Origin: Dama dama
Lineage: Eukaryota > Chordata > Mammalia > Artiodactyla > Cervidae
Reading direction: 5' to 3'
NCBI RefSeq assembly: GCF_033118175.1
Contig: NC_083689.1
Location: forward strand, 22,922,501 to 22,986,500
Length of the DNA stretch: 64,000 nucleotides
Position numbers and translations under genes: made by a program. Positions within the stretch are counted from its first letter, which is position 1. Every line of letters begins with the position of its first letter. Positions 29,101-39,487 of the stretch are shown here, piece after piece. The notes under the pieces were generated by a model. It was not told the origin of the DNA. It searched no databases and saw only the letters and a program-made list of their open reading frames with translations.

Positions 29101-32100
29101 ATAATTAACATAAAAACGGCCTTGTTTTTATTAGTGGAAAAGCTCTAGTGTTAAAACAAATTATCAGCGATTGGAGTCCATCTTTACTCTTTCGGAAAGA
29201 CAAGACACTCTCATTTTACTAAGCTCAGAAACACCTCAGGCCACCAGACCTTGCATTTGGCCAACTTTTTGGAGGCCCTGAAAATGAGAATAAACTGGTA
29301 GTGGTATGTTTTGGAACCATCATAAAGTATTATTATTAATTTTAAAAATGTTTTGGCCACACCGAGTGGTATGTGGGATCCTAGTTCCCTGACCAGGGAT
29401 CGAACCTGTGCCCCTGCAGTGGAAGCACAAAGACCTAAGTACTGGTCCACCAGGCAAGTCCCTAAAGTATTATTTTCTTAATTAAATTTTTTTAAAAAGC
29501 TAATACATGTCATTCAGAAAGAGAAAAGAAAAAAAAAAAATACATGAAAAGCTCTCCGGCACCTTCCATCTGCCCAGCCCCCACCCACATCCTGCATGTT
29601 GCCATGGCTATCACAGTCTTGCATCTTCTCTAAGAACTGCTCTGCACTTACACAAGCAAGCATGAGTATACAATCTTTCCTTCTTTTATTTTTGTTTTTA
29701 TTTTTCCCAATGGACTTTATTTTTTACAGTAAAATTGAGCGGGAGGCACAGGGATTTCCCGTATGCCCGTTCCCCTCACCCATCACCCCTGATCAGAATG
29801 CAGCCACTTGGATTTGTGAGGGCCAGTGACCCTGCACTGACACATCAACACCCCAAGTCCAGAGTTGACATCGGGGTTCATTCCTGGTGCGCTGCGGGCT
29901 GTGTACATGATGGTGAGGCTGTGTGTCCTGGGTTGACCTGCTGTCCTCTCTCCCCAGAAGTGGCAGATGAGTCTGGGGACCAGCGAAGACCACCAGCACT
30001 TTACCTGCACCATCTGGAGGTAAGCCAGGGTCCTGGGGGTGGGATCTCCCCCTCCTCAGATGAGGCACCTTTGCTCTAGGCGGCCCACAGAGTCCTGCAA
30101 CCCTCTGGGGTGGGGAGAGCTCCCTGGGGGTGGGGGGCTCTCCAGGAGATCACGTTGACACTGAGGCCAAGAAGGGGTTGGGGGGGGCGGGGGGCAGGAG
30201 CATTCAGGCAGTGGCCGCAGTCCCGGGAAAGGGGCCAGGCTCCGCAGACGCTGCCCCCTTCTTCATCACCCTCAGTTACATTCATCATTCAAGGGCTTAA
30301 CCTCCCACCCTGGGGCTGACACCATGCCCACCCTTCTCGTAACCCCATGGCCTGGAGCCCAGCTCGAGGAGCCTGAGAAGGAGGCGCTCAGCCCCCTGAT
30401 GGGGAGGAGGGTCTACAGTGTCATCGGATCCTGGCCCTTCTCCTCTGGGCCCCATGGCCTGGAATGGATCGCCTGAGCAGAACTGATTTTTTTTTTTTTT
30501 TTAATTTAGCTGTGTTGGGTCTTAGTTTCTGCATGTAGGATCTTTGTTACGGTGCAGGGGCTTCTCTTCTTGTGGCACACAGGCTTAGTAGTTGAGCGAC
30601 GGCTCAGTTGCTCCATGGAATGTGGGATTGAACCGGCATCCCCTGCATTGGCGGGTGGATTCTTAATCACTGGACTTCCAGAGAGGTCCTACAGAACCGA
30701 TTTCTCAAGCATCGACACGTGTCCGACACAGCAGAATTCCCAGCCACGCTCTCACCCTCAGGGACCGGGGTCAATGCAGGGGACAGATCAAGAAATAGGA
30801 TATGATAGAGAACCGGGAGGGTGATGTTTAATCTAAGAAAATGTGTGCTGGCCTCAGTGCACAGTCCCCGTCTCCTGCGAGGCACCTTACAGCAGTGCCC
30901 CACTCCAGGCCCCGAGTAGTGTGAGGGTGGGAGCCCCATGTCCTCAGCGTGCCACCACCAGCCCTGTTGAGAGCCTGTCTCTGCCCCTTCCTGGCCTCAG
31001 AGGAAAGCATCTAGAGGAGAGGAGCTGGGGTGGGGCCCCCTCATTGCAGGTTAGTCATCCAAGCTGCATCCCCCTGCCTGTAGACCATCATCTCACATGG
31101 ACTTGGGAGTGCCAGCCCTCCAGGTGGGCAGACTTGGGCCACACAGGCCCAGAGCAGGGTCCTCATCCTGCCACCTCGTAGCTGACCCACCCAGCAGCAC
31201 CCCCTTAGGGGCACACTCAGCTGTAGGCACCCTCCTCTGCCACCTAGGTAACCCCTGTACTTCTCACCCTCTGGGGATGTCACCCTGCCCCGCCCCCACT
31301 GCAAACCTGGGATGTTGTCCAGGGGATGAGAAGTGCTCAGCAAATGGACACAAGTGTTCCTGTCCTCAAATAGCTCCCGTGCAGAAAGGGAAGAGGCTTG
31401 TCCATCATGGAGCTGGAAGAATGTTCTGGCAAAGAGCAAATCATGTTGAGGGCACCCAGTCTGTCCTTCCCAAAAATGGAATCCCCAAGTAGATTCTTAG
31501 GGAATGGAGGACACGTAGACCCAGGCTGATCTGTCTCCCGACCTTTCTTCACAGGCCCCAGGGCAAGTCCTACCTGTACTTCACACAGTTCAAGGCAGAG
31601 GTGCGGGGCGCCGAGATCGAGTACGGCATGGCCTACGTGAGTGTTGCCCAGACTGGGGGCTGTCTGGCTGGCCCACCATGGACTGTGCCTTGAAGACCCC
31701 CAGGTTGGGGGTGGGGAGGTGGCAATAATGAGGAGATGGATACCAAGCCCTTAGAAGGAGGCCTGGGGGTCGCAGGTTGCAGTACCCAGAGGGGATCCCA
31801 GTTGGCCCCTAGAGACCGGTCTTCCTCCAATAAGGCTTTACCAGCCTCCCACTTATGTCCCCTGCTGGCCAAGCTGGCAGGAAGCCAGGAGGCAGGGGGG
31901 CTCAGCCCTGGGGATGGGGCAGAAGTGGGCCCAGGGGGCAGGCTCACTGGTATTGGGAGGGCCCCACATCCTTTGGCGCCAGTGACCTGTGGTTCACAGC
32001 TCTGCCAGCACCTTCTGCCATGCTCCTGACCTCCACAACCCCCTTCAGAGCCCAGCCATTCTGCAGAGCCCATGCCTGCTTCTGCATCTGAGTCAGGAAC

Positions 32101-34581
32101 AGTGTGAAAACTACTTTATCAACCCAAGAAGCAGAACCAACAAGAGACAGACATGAGAGATTCACTGTAGGAACTGGCTTCCGCTGTGGGGGCCTGGCTG
32201 TTGGTGGGGTTTCGTCCAGGGAAGCCTCAGCTCTTCCCCTAGGCATCCCCAGGTCATCAAGGACCATCTCTTTGACTTAAAGTCAGCTCAGGATGAACCT
32301 CTGTCACAGCAGTGGCCCCCCCAGCAGCCCCCACCAGGGTCTGATTGCCTAACGCTACCATGGCTCCTCCCAGTTGACACATCAGACTGACCATCAGTCT
32401 GTTAATTCATCACTCTCTTGGGTCTCTTCTTTGCATGCATTCATGCTCCATCACTCAGTCATGTCCATATCTTTTGGAACCCCATGGACTGTAGCCTGCC
32501 AGGCCCCTCTGTCCATGAGTAGTCTCCAAGCAAGAATACTGGAGTGAGTTGCCATGCCCTCCTCCAGGGGATCTTCCCGACTCAGGGAATTGAACCCACA
32601 TCTCTTACCTCTCCTGCATTGGCAGGTGGAGTCTTTACCCCTGCGCCACCTGGGAATCTCCACTTCTTAAAGAACAGGAGCCTGGCAGGCTATAGTCTAT
32701 GGGGTCGCAAGAGTCAGACACGACTTAGCGATCAAACTACAACCACAAAATTGTGTCTAAAGTAATCTATTCTTACTGTAAAACTCTTACTGTAAAACTC
32801 CATTACTCTAACTGATCTGAGAAAGACACAGTTCTGATTTTTAAAAATTACATTCAAGAGACAGCCATGCTTGTATGCCATTTCCATACATCAGCTAAAG
32901 GGAAAAACTGAATTAGATGCCTCCCTCCTCGGATTTGCAGCAAGGCATGAGGTTTGAAGCCAGTTGACGATCTCGTAAGTGGATTAACCCGCCACTTCCA
33001 CTGGATTCTCTTTTCTGTGCTTAAAAAAGCATCTCGAGTCTGTCGTCTCTGTTGCTCCAGGAAGCAAACCGAGCCGTGTTCTTTCCTGATTAGAAAAGTT
33101 TCCACTTGTTCCCTTTCAGTCGAAAGCTGCTTTTGAGAAAGAGAGCGACGTTCCCCTGAAAAATGAGGAGTTTGAGGTGACCAAAACAGCAGGTAGGTGG
33201 AGGAGTTTGTGGGGCTGTAACCCAGGTTCTCCAGCAGGGAAGGTGAGAGAGGGGACAAGACCCCCATGAGGGGTCGATCCAGGGGCCACTGGTGAGAGGA
33301 GGCTCCTATCCTTCCTATAAAAAGGGCCACCTGGTAAATATTTTCGGCTTTAGGGGCAAACACCCCCTCTGAAATGACTCGGCCTGCCCCCGCAGGGCCA
33401 AGGCAGGCATGACCCACTCATCAGTGCATGTGGTGGCTGCATGCTAATGAGACCTTGTTCTGTGAACACTGACATGTGAATGTCATACTACATTCCCGTA
33501 TCACAGGATGCCGTTTTCCCTTTCTGTTTATAAATGTAGAAGCCACTTTTTGCTTACAGGTGGCAGGCACGCTTGGCCCATCCCTTGCAGAGAACAGAGG
33601 GTGTGAAGTCTGCTCAGCTCCACAGTGGGGTGTGGGGGAGGGGGCGTCCTGGGCCCTGTGACAGGTTCAGGCATCGAAGTTGGGACCTCGTGTGTGCCAC
33701 GTGACGGGAGAGGCCGGGGATCACATCCTGAGGCTCCGAGACCCCTGTGGCCTCTGACCCCTGTTCAGCTACCGCCATGCAGGCAAAATGCAGAGCCGAA
33801 AGAGTAGGTGCTAGAGTTGGGGCTCGGAGGGGTGAGAGCAATGGGGGATGAGTGAGTGAGACAGTGGATGTGGAGTTGAGCTGAGTCAGGGAGCCTGAGA
33901 GTCCTGAGGGACAGGGGAGAAGTGAGATGAGGAACCCACGTGGCCATGGGTGCCACCAGGCACCACAGTGGAAAGTGGGAGGGGAGGGAAGGTGGTAGTG
34001 TGATTGGGGGTTTTAGGAGGGCCTGGAAGGAGGCCCGCCCTGCCCTCAGGTCCTCCAGGGCACAGGGCCTGTTCCGAGTGTAGATCAAGGACAGAGGGGC
34101 CTGGGATGCTGGCAGACCCTGAGCCCCAGGAAGTGCCAGTGGGGAGGATAGACAGGGAGTGGGAGACAGGCTGGGGCTGCAGAGCAGGGCACGGCCAGAC
34201 AAGTTTGCCAGGGCAAACCTCCGACCCTCACCTAGTCTCAACGTGGCTGAAGTGATCACAGCTCTTCCCACCTCAACCTCTCCCATGGCCTCTTGTTGCC
34301 CTCCAGACAGGCCCTCGACTTCCCCACCTTTCCCCTGTCCATCACCCATAAGCCTCTCAGGGCCAGGAGCCTTTCCTTATGGAGTCCATTTGGAGGCCCC
34401 TCCCCTGCCCTGCCCCCATCGTTGCCCCCACCCCACCCCCCAACTCAGGACCCAGAGGCCTTGCAGAGGCGAGCACCAACCCAGGGTCTCTTCCTTTGCA
34501 GTGTCCCACAGGCCTGGGGCCTTCAAGGCTGAGCTGTCCAAGCTGGTGATCGTGGCCAAGGCAACACGCAGCGAACTGTGA
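22991..34581 (+). CDS. MYDGF: MYDGF, myeloid-derived growth factor (6 exons, complete)
   Basis: Secretory-pathway growth factor (formerly C19orf10) known for repair after heart injury. Exons: 22991-23167, 24547-24597, 29958-30019, 31555-31636, 33120-33192, 34502-34581; all GT-AG, frames join exactly, total 525 nt, 174 residues (human 173). Residues 1-32 are a signal peptide with hydrophobic core [12 protein letters not shown] and a cleavage-like end VEA; the mature part starts [11 protein letters not shown] (142 residues, as in human). Cys64 and Cys93 match the disulfide pair of the human protein. The C-terminus is RSEL, a KDEL-like ER/Golgi retrieval signal (RTEL in human as I remember it). 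The start is the first ATG of the CpG island, in context AAGATGGC. No frame break. Confidence 0.96.
23448..23763 (-). mobile_element. BovB/ART2A 3'-end fragment, reverse, in MYDGF intron 1
   Basis: tcgctcagttgtgtccgagt, ccatggactgcaacatgcca, cccagcatcagggtcttttc, tcgcatcaggtggccaaagt. Same family and region as the copy at 20.1 kb. Confidence 0.9.
24090..24190 (-). mobile_element. MIR-like relic
   Basis: ttccttacaacccgatattg, cattttccaggtgaagaaac, cacttgcccaaggcccacag resemble a MIR tail; MYDGF intron 1. Confidence 0.5.
24547..24597 (+). CDS. MYDGF: MYDGF exon 2, residues 60-76
   Basis: 51-nt microexon [17 protein letters not shown] with acceptor tctctag and donor gtgagt. Carries the first disulfide cysteine. 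Confidence 0.96.
24898..25122 (-). mobile_element. Long CHR-type SINE, reverse
   Basis: Poly-T, ggctaccctgggtctttgtt, gatcttagttccccaacctg, ccactggaccacagaggaag. Confidence 0.86.
25577..25699 (-). mobile_element. CHR-type SINE, reverse
   Basis: gcatgtgggatctcagttcc, ccgaccagggatcaaacccg, cttaaccactggaccaccag, ggaagccc. Little diverged. Confidence 0.9.
25790..25945 (+). mobile_element. MaLR/MLT-like LTR relic junction
   Basis: gctactaaatttgtggtaat resembles an LTR 3' end; agttgaatgaggtcctccaa, atgtgtccacatcctacttc resembles a second LTR start. Diverged. Confidence 0.45.
25992..26136 (+). mobile_element. CHR-type tRNA-Glu SINE
   Basis: ggggcttccctggtggtcca, gacccaggttcaatctcttg, gcagccaaataaataaat tail. 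Confidence 0.9.
26511..26728 (-). mobile_element. Bov-tA SINE, reverse, near full length
   Basis: actcagtcatgtccgactct, ccatggactgtaacccacta, caggcaagaatattggcatg, gagctaccagggaagccc. Confidence 0.92.
27365..27945 (+). mobile_element. L1 3' UTR fragment split by a Bov-tA SINE
   Basis: ccaacaagtggaagccaccc, gtgtgattccactgatggga, gtttcctggttgtcagggcc, then the SINE at 27727-27832, then aggtgatggttgcacagctc and ctcaataaagctatt. L1 sequence continues on both sides. Confidence 0.7.
27727..27832 (+). mobile_element. Bov-tA SINE head (partial)
   Basis: gggtttcctctgtggctc, gaatctgcctgcaatgcagg, gtttgatccctgggcaggga; the Bov-A tail is missing. Confidence 0.85.
28193..28330 (+). mobile_element. CHR-type SINE
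   Basis: gggacttccctggtgatcc, gttcaatccctggttgggga, aactaggatcccacatgcc, A-rich tail. Confidence 0.88.
28850..28979 (-). mobile_element. CHR-type SINE, reverse
   Basis: tttttggccacactgtgcag, gagatcaaatccacaccccc, ccactggacccccagggaag. Confidence 0.88.
29345..29462 (-). mobile_element. CHR-type SINE, reverse
   Basis: gtggtatgtgggatcctagt, ccagggatcgaacctgtgcc, gtccaccaggcaagtccc. Confidence 0.88.
29958..30019 (+). CDS. MYDGF: MYDGF exon 3, residues 77-97
   Basis: Acceptor ctccccag, donor gtaagc. Reads [20 protein letters not shown] plus a split Arg codon. It begins with Lys where human has Gln. Second disulfide cysteine. Confidence 0.95.
30020..31554 (+). other. MYDGF: MYDGF intron 3
   Basis: Contains a G run near 30180-30195 and one reverse SINE (30486-30690). 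The remainder is unassigned unique sequence. Confidence 0.8.
30486..30690 (-). mobile_element. Long CHR-type SINE, reverse
   Basis: Poly-T, agctgtgttgggtcttagtt, ggcacacaggcttagtagtt, gggattgaaccggcatcccc. Confidence 0.86.
31555..31636 (+). CDS. MYDGF: MYDGF exon 4, residues 97-124
   Basis: Acceptor ttcacag, donor gtgagt. Reads [20 protein letters not shown] then IEYGMAY. The Gly in EYGMAY is Ala in human as I recall it. Confidence 0.96.
32437..32660 (-). mobile_element. Bov-tA SINE, reverse
   Basis: ccatggactgtagcctgcca, caagcaagaatactggagtg, tctcctgcattggcaggtgg, cgccacctgggaatctcc. Confidence 0.9.
32669..32748 (+). mobile_element. Bov-tA tail fragment, forward
   Basis: gagcctggcaggctatagtc, tatggggtcgcaagagtcag, acacgacttagcgatcaaac. 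Opposite orientation to the neighbouring copy. Confidence 0.88.
33120..33192 (+). CDS. MYDGF: MYDGF exon 5, residues 125-149
   Basis: Acceptor ccctttcag, donor gtaggt. Reads [20 protein letters not shown] then TKTA plus one base. Confidence 0.96.
33193..34501 (+). other. MYDGF: MYDGF intron 5
   Basis: Purine-rich unique sequence without SINEs. Long open frames on both strands carry no recognisable domain. Confidence 0.75.
34502..34581 (+). CDS. MYDGF: MYDGF exon 6 with RSEL terminus, residues 149-174
   Basis: Acceptor ctttgcag. Reads [20 protein letters not shown] then ATRSEL, stop TGA at 34579-34581. Confidence 0.96.
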
Positions 34582-35065
34582 CCTGAAGCCCCTCTGAGGG
34601 CGGCTCCTCTCCACGCAAGGTGCTGGACCCCAAGAGGGCCCAGTGCTTGTTTTCTAGGTGGGATTGGGGGGCTCTTGGTTTTCTGTCCCAGCTGACATTG
34701 CCCCATTTGGAGGACAGCTAAGGCCCCAGAGTGGAGTCTGGAGGGCTAGGACTCACCTGGCTCCCACCTTCCCTCACCCCGAAGATTGTGGGTCTGAGAC
34801 CCACAGCTCTTCTCATCAGAAGAGGCATCAGGACACATGGTGGGGGGCCAGGGGGGGCGTCTCCCGGGATCATGGCTTTTCTGAAGCCAGAGCATCCCCT
34901 CCTACCCACTGGGATCAGGCCAGGCTCCAGGATGTTCTGCGGGGGAGCCCCCCGCCGCCTGTGATCCCACACCAGCCGCCTTCTCACTCCCCAGGGGACC
35001 AACTTTCAGACTGGGCAGAAATGAAATGTTCTTTCATATTTAAATAAATAAGACAACTAAAAAGC
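34582..35065 (+). other. MYDGF: MYDGF 3' UTR
   Basis: Unique GC-rich sequence after the stop, ending just past the AATAAA at 35043-35048. The cleavage position is inferred. Confidence 0.75.
35043..35048 (+). terminator. MYDGF: MYDGF poly(A) signal AATAAA
   Basis: AATAAA in tatttaaataaataagac, about 460 nt after the stop; the only canonical signal in the stretch. Confidence 0.75.
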
Positions 35066-35307
35066 ACCCACAGTCTTGGCATCCAGCGCTGGTGCCCCCC
35101 CACTGGCTGGGCTTGCAGGGCTGGGGTCCCCTACTTTCCTTTGCTGCTGAAGACAGGCGAACTGAGTCACCCCCGGGCAGAGGGAACCTTCTGGCAGGAC
35201 TTTGCTGCAGGCGCAGACGTGCCGGACCCGAGGCAGCCTCACCAAGGCTCACATGGCCTCACCTGTGGGGCCACTCCTAGCCGAAGGGGAATGCACTGGG
35301 GAAGCCT

Positions 35308-35424
35308 GGCTCTTTTTATTTTTGGCATGGCATGTGGGATCTTACTTTCCCAACCAGGGATTGAACCAGCGTCCCCTGCTTTGGATGTGTGGAGTCTTAA
35401 CCACTGGACCACCAGGGAAGTTCC
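35308..35424 (-). mobile_element. CHR-type SINE, reverse
   Basis: ggcatggcatgtgggatctt, ccagggattgaaccagcgtc, ccactggaccaccagggaag. Confidence 0.9.
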
Positions 35425-35986
35425 CAGATCAACTGTTCTGCACCCTATAGTTGGCTCTGCTTATTTTTTTTGAAGCTGGATTGCAAACTCGGTGACTTAA
35501 AAAAAATAATGAAACACCCCAGGCAAACAAAAATAAATAAATGAAATCCCCAAATGCCTCAGCCAGTTCTAGCAGCAGGGCCTGGGAGTCTGACCCCCAG
35601 TGGACTGTCTGCCTGGCCTCTGACCAGGAGGAAAGAAACCTGTGGCTGTGAATCGGGTCCTTGATGATCAGAATCACTGCATTGGGCTGGCTGAGGCCTC
35701 TCTGTGTCTGTCACTCACCTGGCCCGCCCCTCGTGCGATCAAGGAGTCAGGTGCTGCTGGGACCCCGCCAGCCAGAGAAGAAGCCGGCTGACCAAGGGCA
35801 TGGGGTCCAGCCCCAGGGCTCCAGCACTACTGGTGTAGGAGCCATTCCAAGGGAGGCGCAAGCAAGAAAAACAGCTGCGCTCAGAACCAGTAACTGACAG
35901 GGACCTTGGGCCCACAGGACTTGAGGAAAGGAGCAGCAGCCTCAGTGGTCAAGTGCACACGACCTGCGCCACTTCAGGAGCAGCTC

Positions 35987-36150
35987 TCTTTTTGTTCAGT
36001 TGCTCAGTTATGTCCGACTCTTTGCGACTCCACGTTCCACAGCATGACAGGCTTCCCTGTCCTTCACCGTCTCCTGGAGCTTGTTCAAACTCCCGTCCAT
36101 TGATTCGGTGATGCCATCCAACCATCTCGTCCTCTGTCCTGTCTTGCCCG
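35987..36150 (-). mobile_element. BovB/ART2A 3'-end fragment, reverse
   Basis: tcagttatgtccgactcttt, ccttcaccgtctcctggagc, gatgccatccaaccatctcg; stops abruptly. Confidence 0.85.
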
Positions 36151-36686
36151 CTGGACAGCACACAAGTCCAGAGCAGCTCTGGACGCACACATGTCCTAGG
36201 GGATGCTCGCTCCCCCGAGCATGGCAACCTGCAGGTCTCAACAGGGCCCAGGAGATGCTTCCCCGAGGCTTCCTGCAGAAACTAGGCAGCAGGACACAGG
36301 CAGAGGCAGTGGTGCTCCCTGGGCCCTGAGCTGCGTGAGGGCCAGACCCCAGCCAAGAGGAATATTGATTTTTACATGATCAGTTGGGAATCACTTACCA
36401 CTTCCACATCCTGGGCGCTAGCAGAGATGCAGAGTGGTGGGCGTGATGTGGCGGGGCAGGGCGGAGCATCTCTGGACACAAAGAAGCCTCCCCTTTACCC
36501 CAAGGGCCTGGTGAGCAGAGCCGCCCGGCCCCAGGTCACGATGAGGAGCAGGACCGAGCCACCTCTGGGCTGCCAAAGCCAAGCTCTGCCACCGCTGCTA
36601 GGCTGTCATCAAGCTCAGCAGGAATAAAGCCTGCCAGTAGGCTGCAAACCTATAACATTTGTGTGCAACCTGGAGTTCTTTTCTTT

Positions 36687-36836
36687 TTTTATTTTGGCTG
36701 TGCTGCGTCTTCATTGCCACGCTCAAGCTTAAGTTTCCCCGTAGCAGGTGGGATCTTAGTTCCTGGACCGCAGATGGAGGCTGTGTCACCTGCATTGGAA
36801 GGCAGATTCTCAACCACTGGACCACCAGGGAAGACC
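36687..36836 (-). mobile_element. CHR-type SINE, reverse
   Basis: ggctgtgctgcgtcttcatt, gtgggatcttagttcctgga, ccactggaccaccagggaag. Confidence 0.87.
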
Positions 36837-36929
36837 CCAACCTTGATTTTTAATAGGTAGAAACCCTGGGCAGGTGAGGAAAAGCTATAAGATGCTTTTA
36901 TTTACATAGTTCTCTTTGGTTCTTTTTTA

Positions 36930-37068
36930 AAAAATTCTTTTTATTTATTTGGCTGCACCAGGTCTTTGTTGTGGCATGTGGGATCTAGTACCCTGACCAG
37001 GGATTGAACCCGGGCCCCCTGCATTGGAAGCGTAAGTCTTAGCCATTGGACCACCAGGGAAGTCCCAG
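36930..37068 (-). mobile_element. CHR-type SINE, reverse
   Basis: tttatttatttggctgcacc, gaccagggattgaacccggg, ccattggaccaccagggaag, tccc. Well preserved. Confidence 0.9.
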
Positions 37069-38274
37069 TTCTTCTTTTTTTTTTTTTTCTAAATTAAATC
37101 TCAGGTGTATGAAAAGAGTCAAGACAACAAGTCCAAAGCCTTGTCACATGAATGTCCTTCAGCCAGCAGAGCAGAGGGCAAAGGATTTCATCTGGGGCTT
37201 CTTGGTGTAATCAAAATACACATTTGCTCTTGAATTGGAGGATCTGTCTCTTGGCACACAAGAAGAGGGGTAGTTTGCCTTGGAAGTGGAAGGTAGGGGA
37301 ACAGCTGACTATTGGGTGGAAGCCTTTGGCTTTTTCAAGGCAGCTGAAACCAAACAGAAATGCTGCCCTGGATCTGGGGTCCTACTGTACCAGCCAGCCC
37401 AGCATGGCATGGAGAGGCAAAAGGGAGTGGTGAGGACTGTGGCGGAGCAAAGACGGGCCACCTCTGCAGCTTCACCAGTGGGCAGTACAGGTAGGTTTTC
37501 TACAGTTTTCATGATCTATTGATAGATTGGGACATGCAATTTCCTTGGTTTCAGGTGTTGGCAACTAATTCCAAATGTTTCAAACACTGAGGCTGAGCAA
37601 ACCCATCGTCTCACCTAATAAGGCCTGCGGACCTCCTGTTGGCAACGTTTCCCCTAAGCAGACCAGGTTCTACAGAAACGGACACTGTTCCCCCCTCCCC
37701 CCAGGGTGCTCAGAACAACCGGACACAGCCAGACCTGCAGCAGGGTTTGCAATCTTTTAAAACCTCTGCCCACTTCTGACCGACAAATTGCAAATACCTC
37801 CCCACACCCCCACGTGTCCATCCGTGACCCAAGTTAAGCATTGTCCCACCTGCCAGGTGTTGCCAAAGCCAAGGTTTGTTGAGCTTTGTCTCTGAGGCCT
37901 GTCATAAAAACAAGTGTTATGTGTATTTGTTTCCCAAATACGAAATGATCCTTTAAAAACAGGCATGCGTCTAAGATGGCTTTCCCGACGGCCTCCCATC
38001 AGAGGTGCACTCCGACCCCTCCCTCCTGGGAGTCAGGGCCACGATGCCAAGCAGACAGAGGGGCATCCTCGCCAGTAGGCCTGAGCCCACCACAGCTCTC
38101 ACCACGGCTCCCTGGCCTCATTTCCTGAGGTGCGGAGCAAAGTGCCCAGCCTGGGAGGCTGAGACAACGGAAGCTTGTTTGCTCAGCTCGGGAGGCCCAA
38201 CATCAAGGTGTGGGCCTGGCCGGTGTCCCAGGCTCTCTCCCAGCTTCTGGTGCTGGCTTGCAGCTCTTGGCATT

Positions 38275-38500
38275 CCTTGTCTTGTAGACACATCCGCCCA
38301 GTCTCTGCCTCCACCTTCACATAGCATTCTCCCTCTGAGACTGTCTCCACATGTCCCCTTCTCAAAAGGACCCAGTCATGTGGATTAGGGGCCGCCCAGC
38401 TCCAATATGAACTCACTGCAACCAATCACATCAGCAATCACCCTATTTTCAGATCAGGTCATATTCACAGGTCCCAGGGGTTAGGACTTCCATCTGGGAA
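38275..38500. mobile_element. LTR-like relic (MaLR type)
   Basis: aaaaggacccagtcatgtgg, attaggggccgcccagctcc, caatcaccctattttcagat resemble a MaLR LTR read in reverse; diverged and non-coding. Similar in kind to 1840-2150. Confidence 0.4.
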
Positions 38501-38926
38501 ATGGGAGGTGGGGTAGGGTGAGACAGCTCACTCTGTAACACCCCCTCTTGGTTCCCTATAACCCTCTCTGCGGGAATGAAAAAGCCCAAGCAACACTGAA
38601 GTGAGAAGCCCCCAGCTGTCAGAGACACCCAGTGATTTGAGGGGTACAGACAGTGGCTCAAGGGGCATTGTTCAGATGGTGCCACAGCAGGCAGAGGTCT
38701 CCAGGTGCCTGGGGGAGGCCGCAGGCACAGGCAGACTGAGCCGGGCTCCGAGCCCGGTGAGATTGGGCCCGGGGACAGGGGACCCGGGTCCTTGGAGCTG
38801 CAGTCACCTGTGTGTATGTGTTGGAGGAGGGGTGATTGGCCAGAGTCAGACAGGAAGGAAAGGGTTAGCTCCGCCCCACTTCGAGCCCCGCCCCCCCGCA
38901 GGCAACCGCAGCGGGGTCGGAAGTCA

Positions 38927-39487
38927 TCATATGCTGTCCTCATCCAGCATCCGGGTGAGGCCGTCGCAGATCCGGCGCAGGTGGGAGCGGTAGGGCTCCA
39001 CGGGGCTGTAGAGCGCTGCCAGGAAGTCGCAGTCGGCCAGGTGGCCGAACACGTGGTTGATGCGGCCGTGGGACTTGGCGGTTAGGTGCGCGCCAGCCGC
39101 CTGGTGCAGCAGGTCCCGGCACTCAAGCAGGGCGGCGGCCAGCACGCGCCTGTCGAAGGTGAAGTCCACCTGGTGGAAGCTGACAGCAGTCATGGCCAGA
39201 CGGCGCGCCTGCTGCCGCAAGCGCTGTAGCCGCGCCAGCTCCTCGGCGCCCAGCTGCCCGGCGCGCAGCAGAACGCCCAGCTTCACTGCCACCTTGACCA
39301 GGTTCTTGACCAGCTTCTGGGCCTCCTTGCGGCTGCGGGTGAACTCCTTGGTGGCGCGGTACAGCTCGTCCAGCACCTCGCTGCTGGTGTCGTCGATGAA
39401 GGCGGACGCCACTGCCCGGGAGGCCATCTTGCTCAGGAGCTTCTTCTGGGCCTGGAGGGCCAGGCTCTTGGTGCTGAAGGTGTCCAT
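38927..39487 (-). CDS. TNFAIP8L1: TNFAIP8L1 (TIPE1), complete coding exon
   Basis: 186-residue cytosolic protein of the TNFAIP8 family. The family has a six-helix, DED-like fold with a central lipid cavity that binds phosphoinositides; TIPE1 is linked to cell death, Rac1 and autophagy/mTOR control. Starts [20 protein letters not shown], ends [15 protein letters not shown]; length equals the family norm. The start is the ATG at 39487-39485. An in-frame ATG 21 bases further up (39508) lies in the intron, before the reverse-strand acceptor ccccccacag (AG ends at 39493), so the exon starts at 39492 with five UTR bases. One intact coding exon, high CpG content, as in other mammals. No stop or frame break. 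The strand opposite to DPP9 and MYDGF agrees with human synteny. Confidence 0.97.
   Translation of the reverse strand: MDTFSTKSLALQAQKKLLSKMASRAVASAFIDDTSSEVLDELYRATKEFTRSRKEAQKLVKNLVKVAVKLGVLLRAGQLGAEELARLQRLRQQARRLAMTAVSFHQVDFTFDRRVLAAALLECRDLLHQAAGAHLTAKSHGRINHVFGHLADCDFLAALYSPVEPYRSHLRRICDGLTRMLDEDSI

Larger units (their letters stand above)
24598..29957 (+). other. MYDGF: MYDGF intron 2 (5.4 kb, repeat-dense)
   Basis: Largest MYDGF intron. It holds at least eight SINEs in both orientations, L1 3' UTR pieces and LTR relics, listed separately. Gaps such as 26730-27360 and 28440-28840 show no exon or RNA gene. Confidence 0.8.
31637..33119 (+). other. MYDGF: MYDGF intron 4
   Basis: Unique sequence apart from an inverted pair of Bov-tA pieces (32437-32746). 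Confidence 0.8.
35066..38926. other. MYDGF-TNFAIP8L1 tail-to-tail spacer, probably including the TNFAIP8L1 3' UTR
   Basis: Convergent gene ends. SINE and BovB fragments at 35.3, 36.0, 36.7 and 36.9 kb. A reverse-strand AATAAA (TTTATT on +, 36897-36902) would give a TNFAIP8L1 3' UTR of about 2 kb; nothing closer is convincing. The stretch 37100-38250 is unassigned. Confidence 0.6.

Noticed and set aside
33765..34349. 194-codon reverse frame in MYDGF intron 5
   Set aside because: Low-complexity Pro/Ser-rich translation in intronic antisense, no support.
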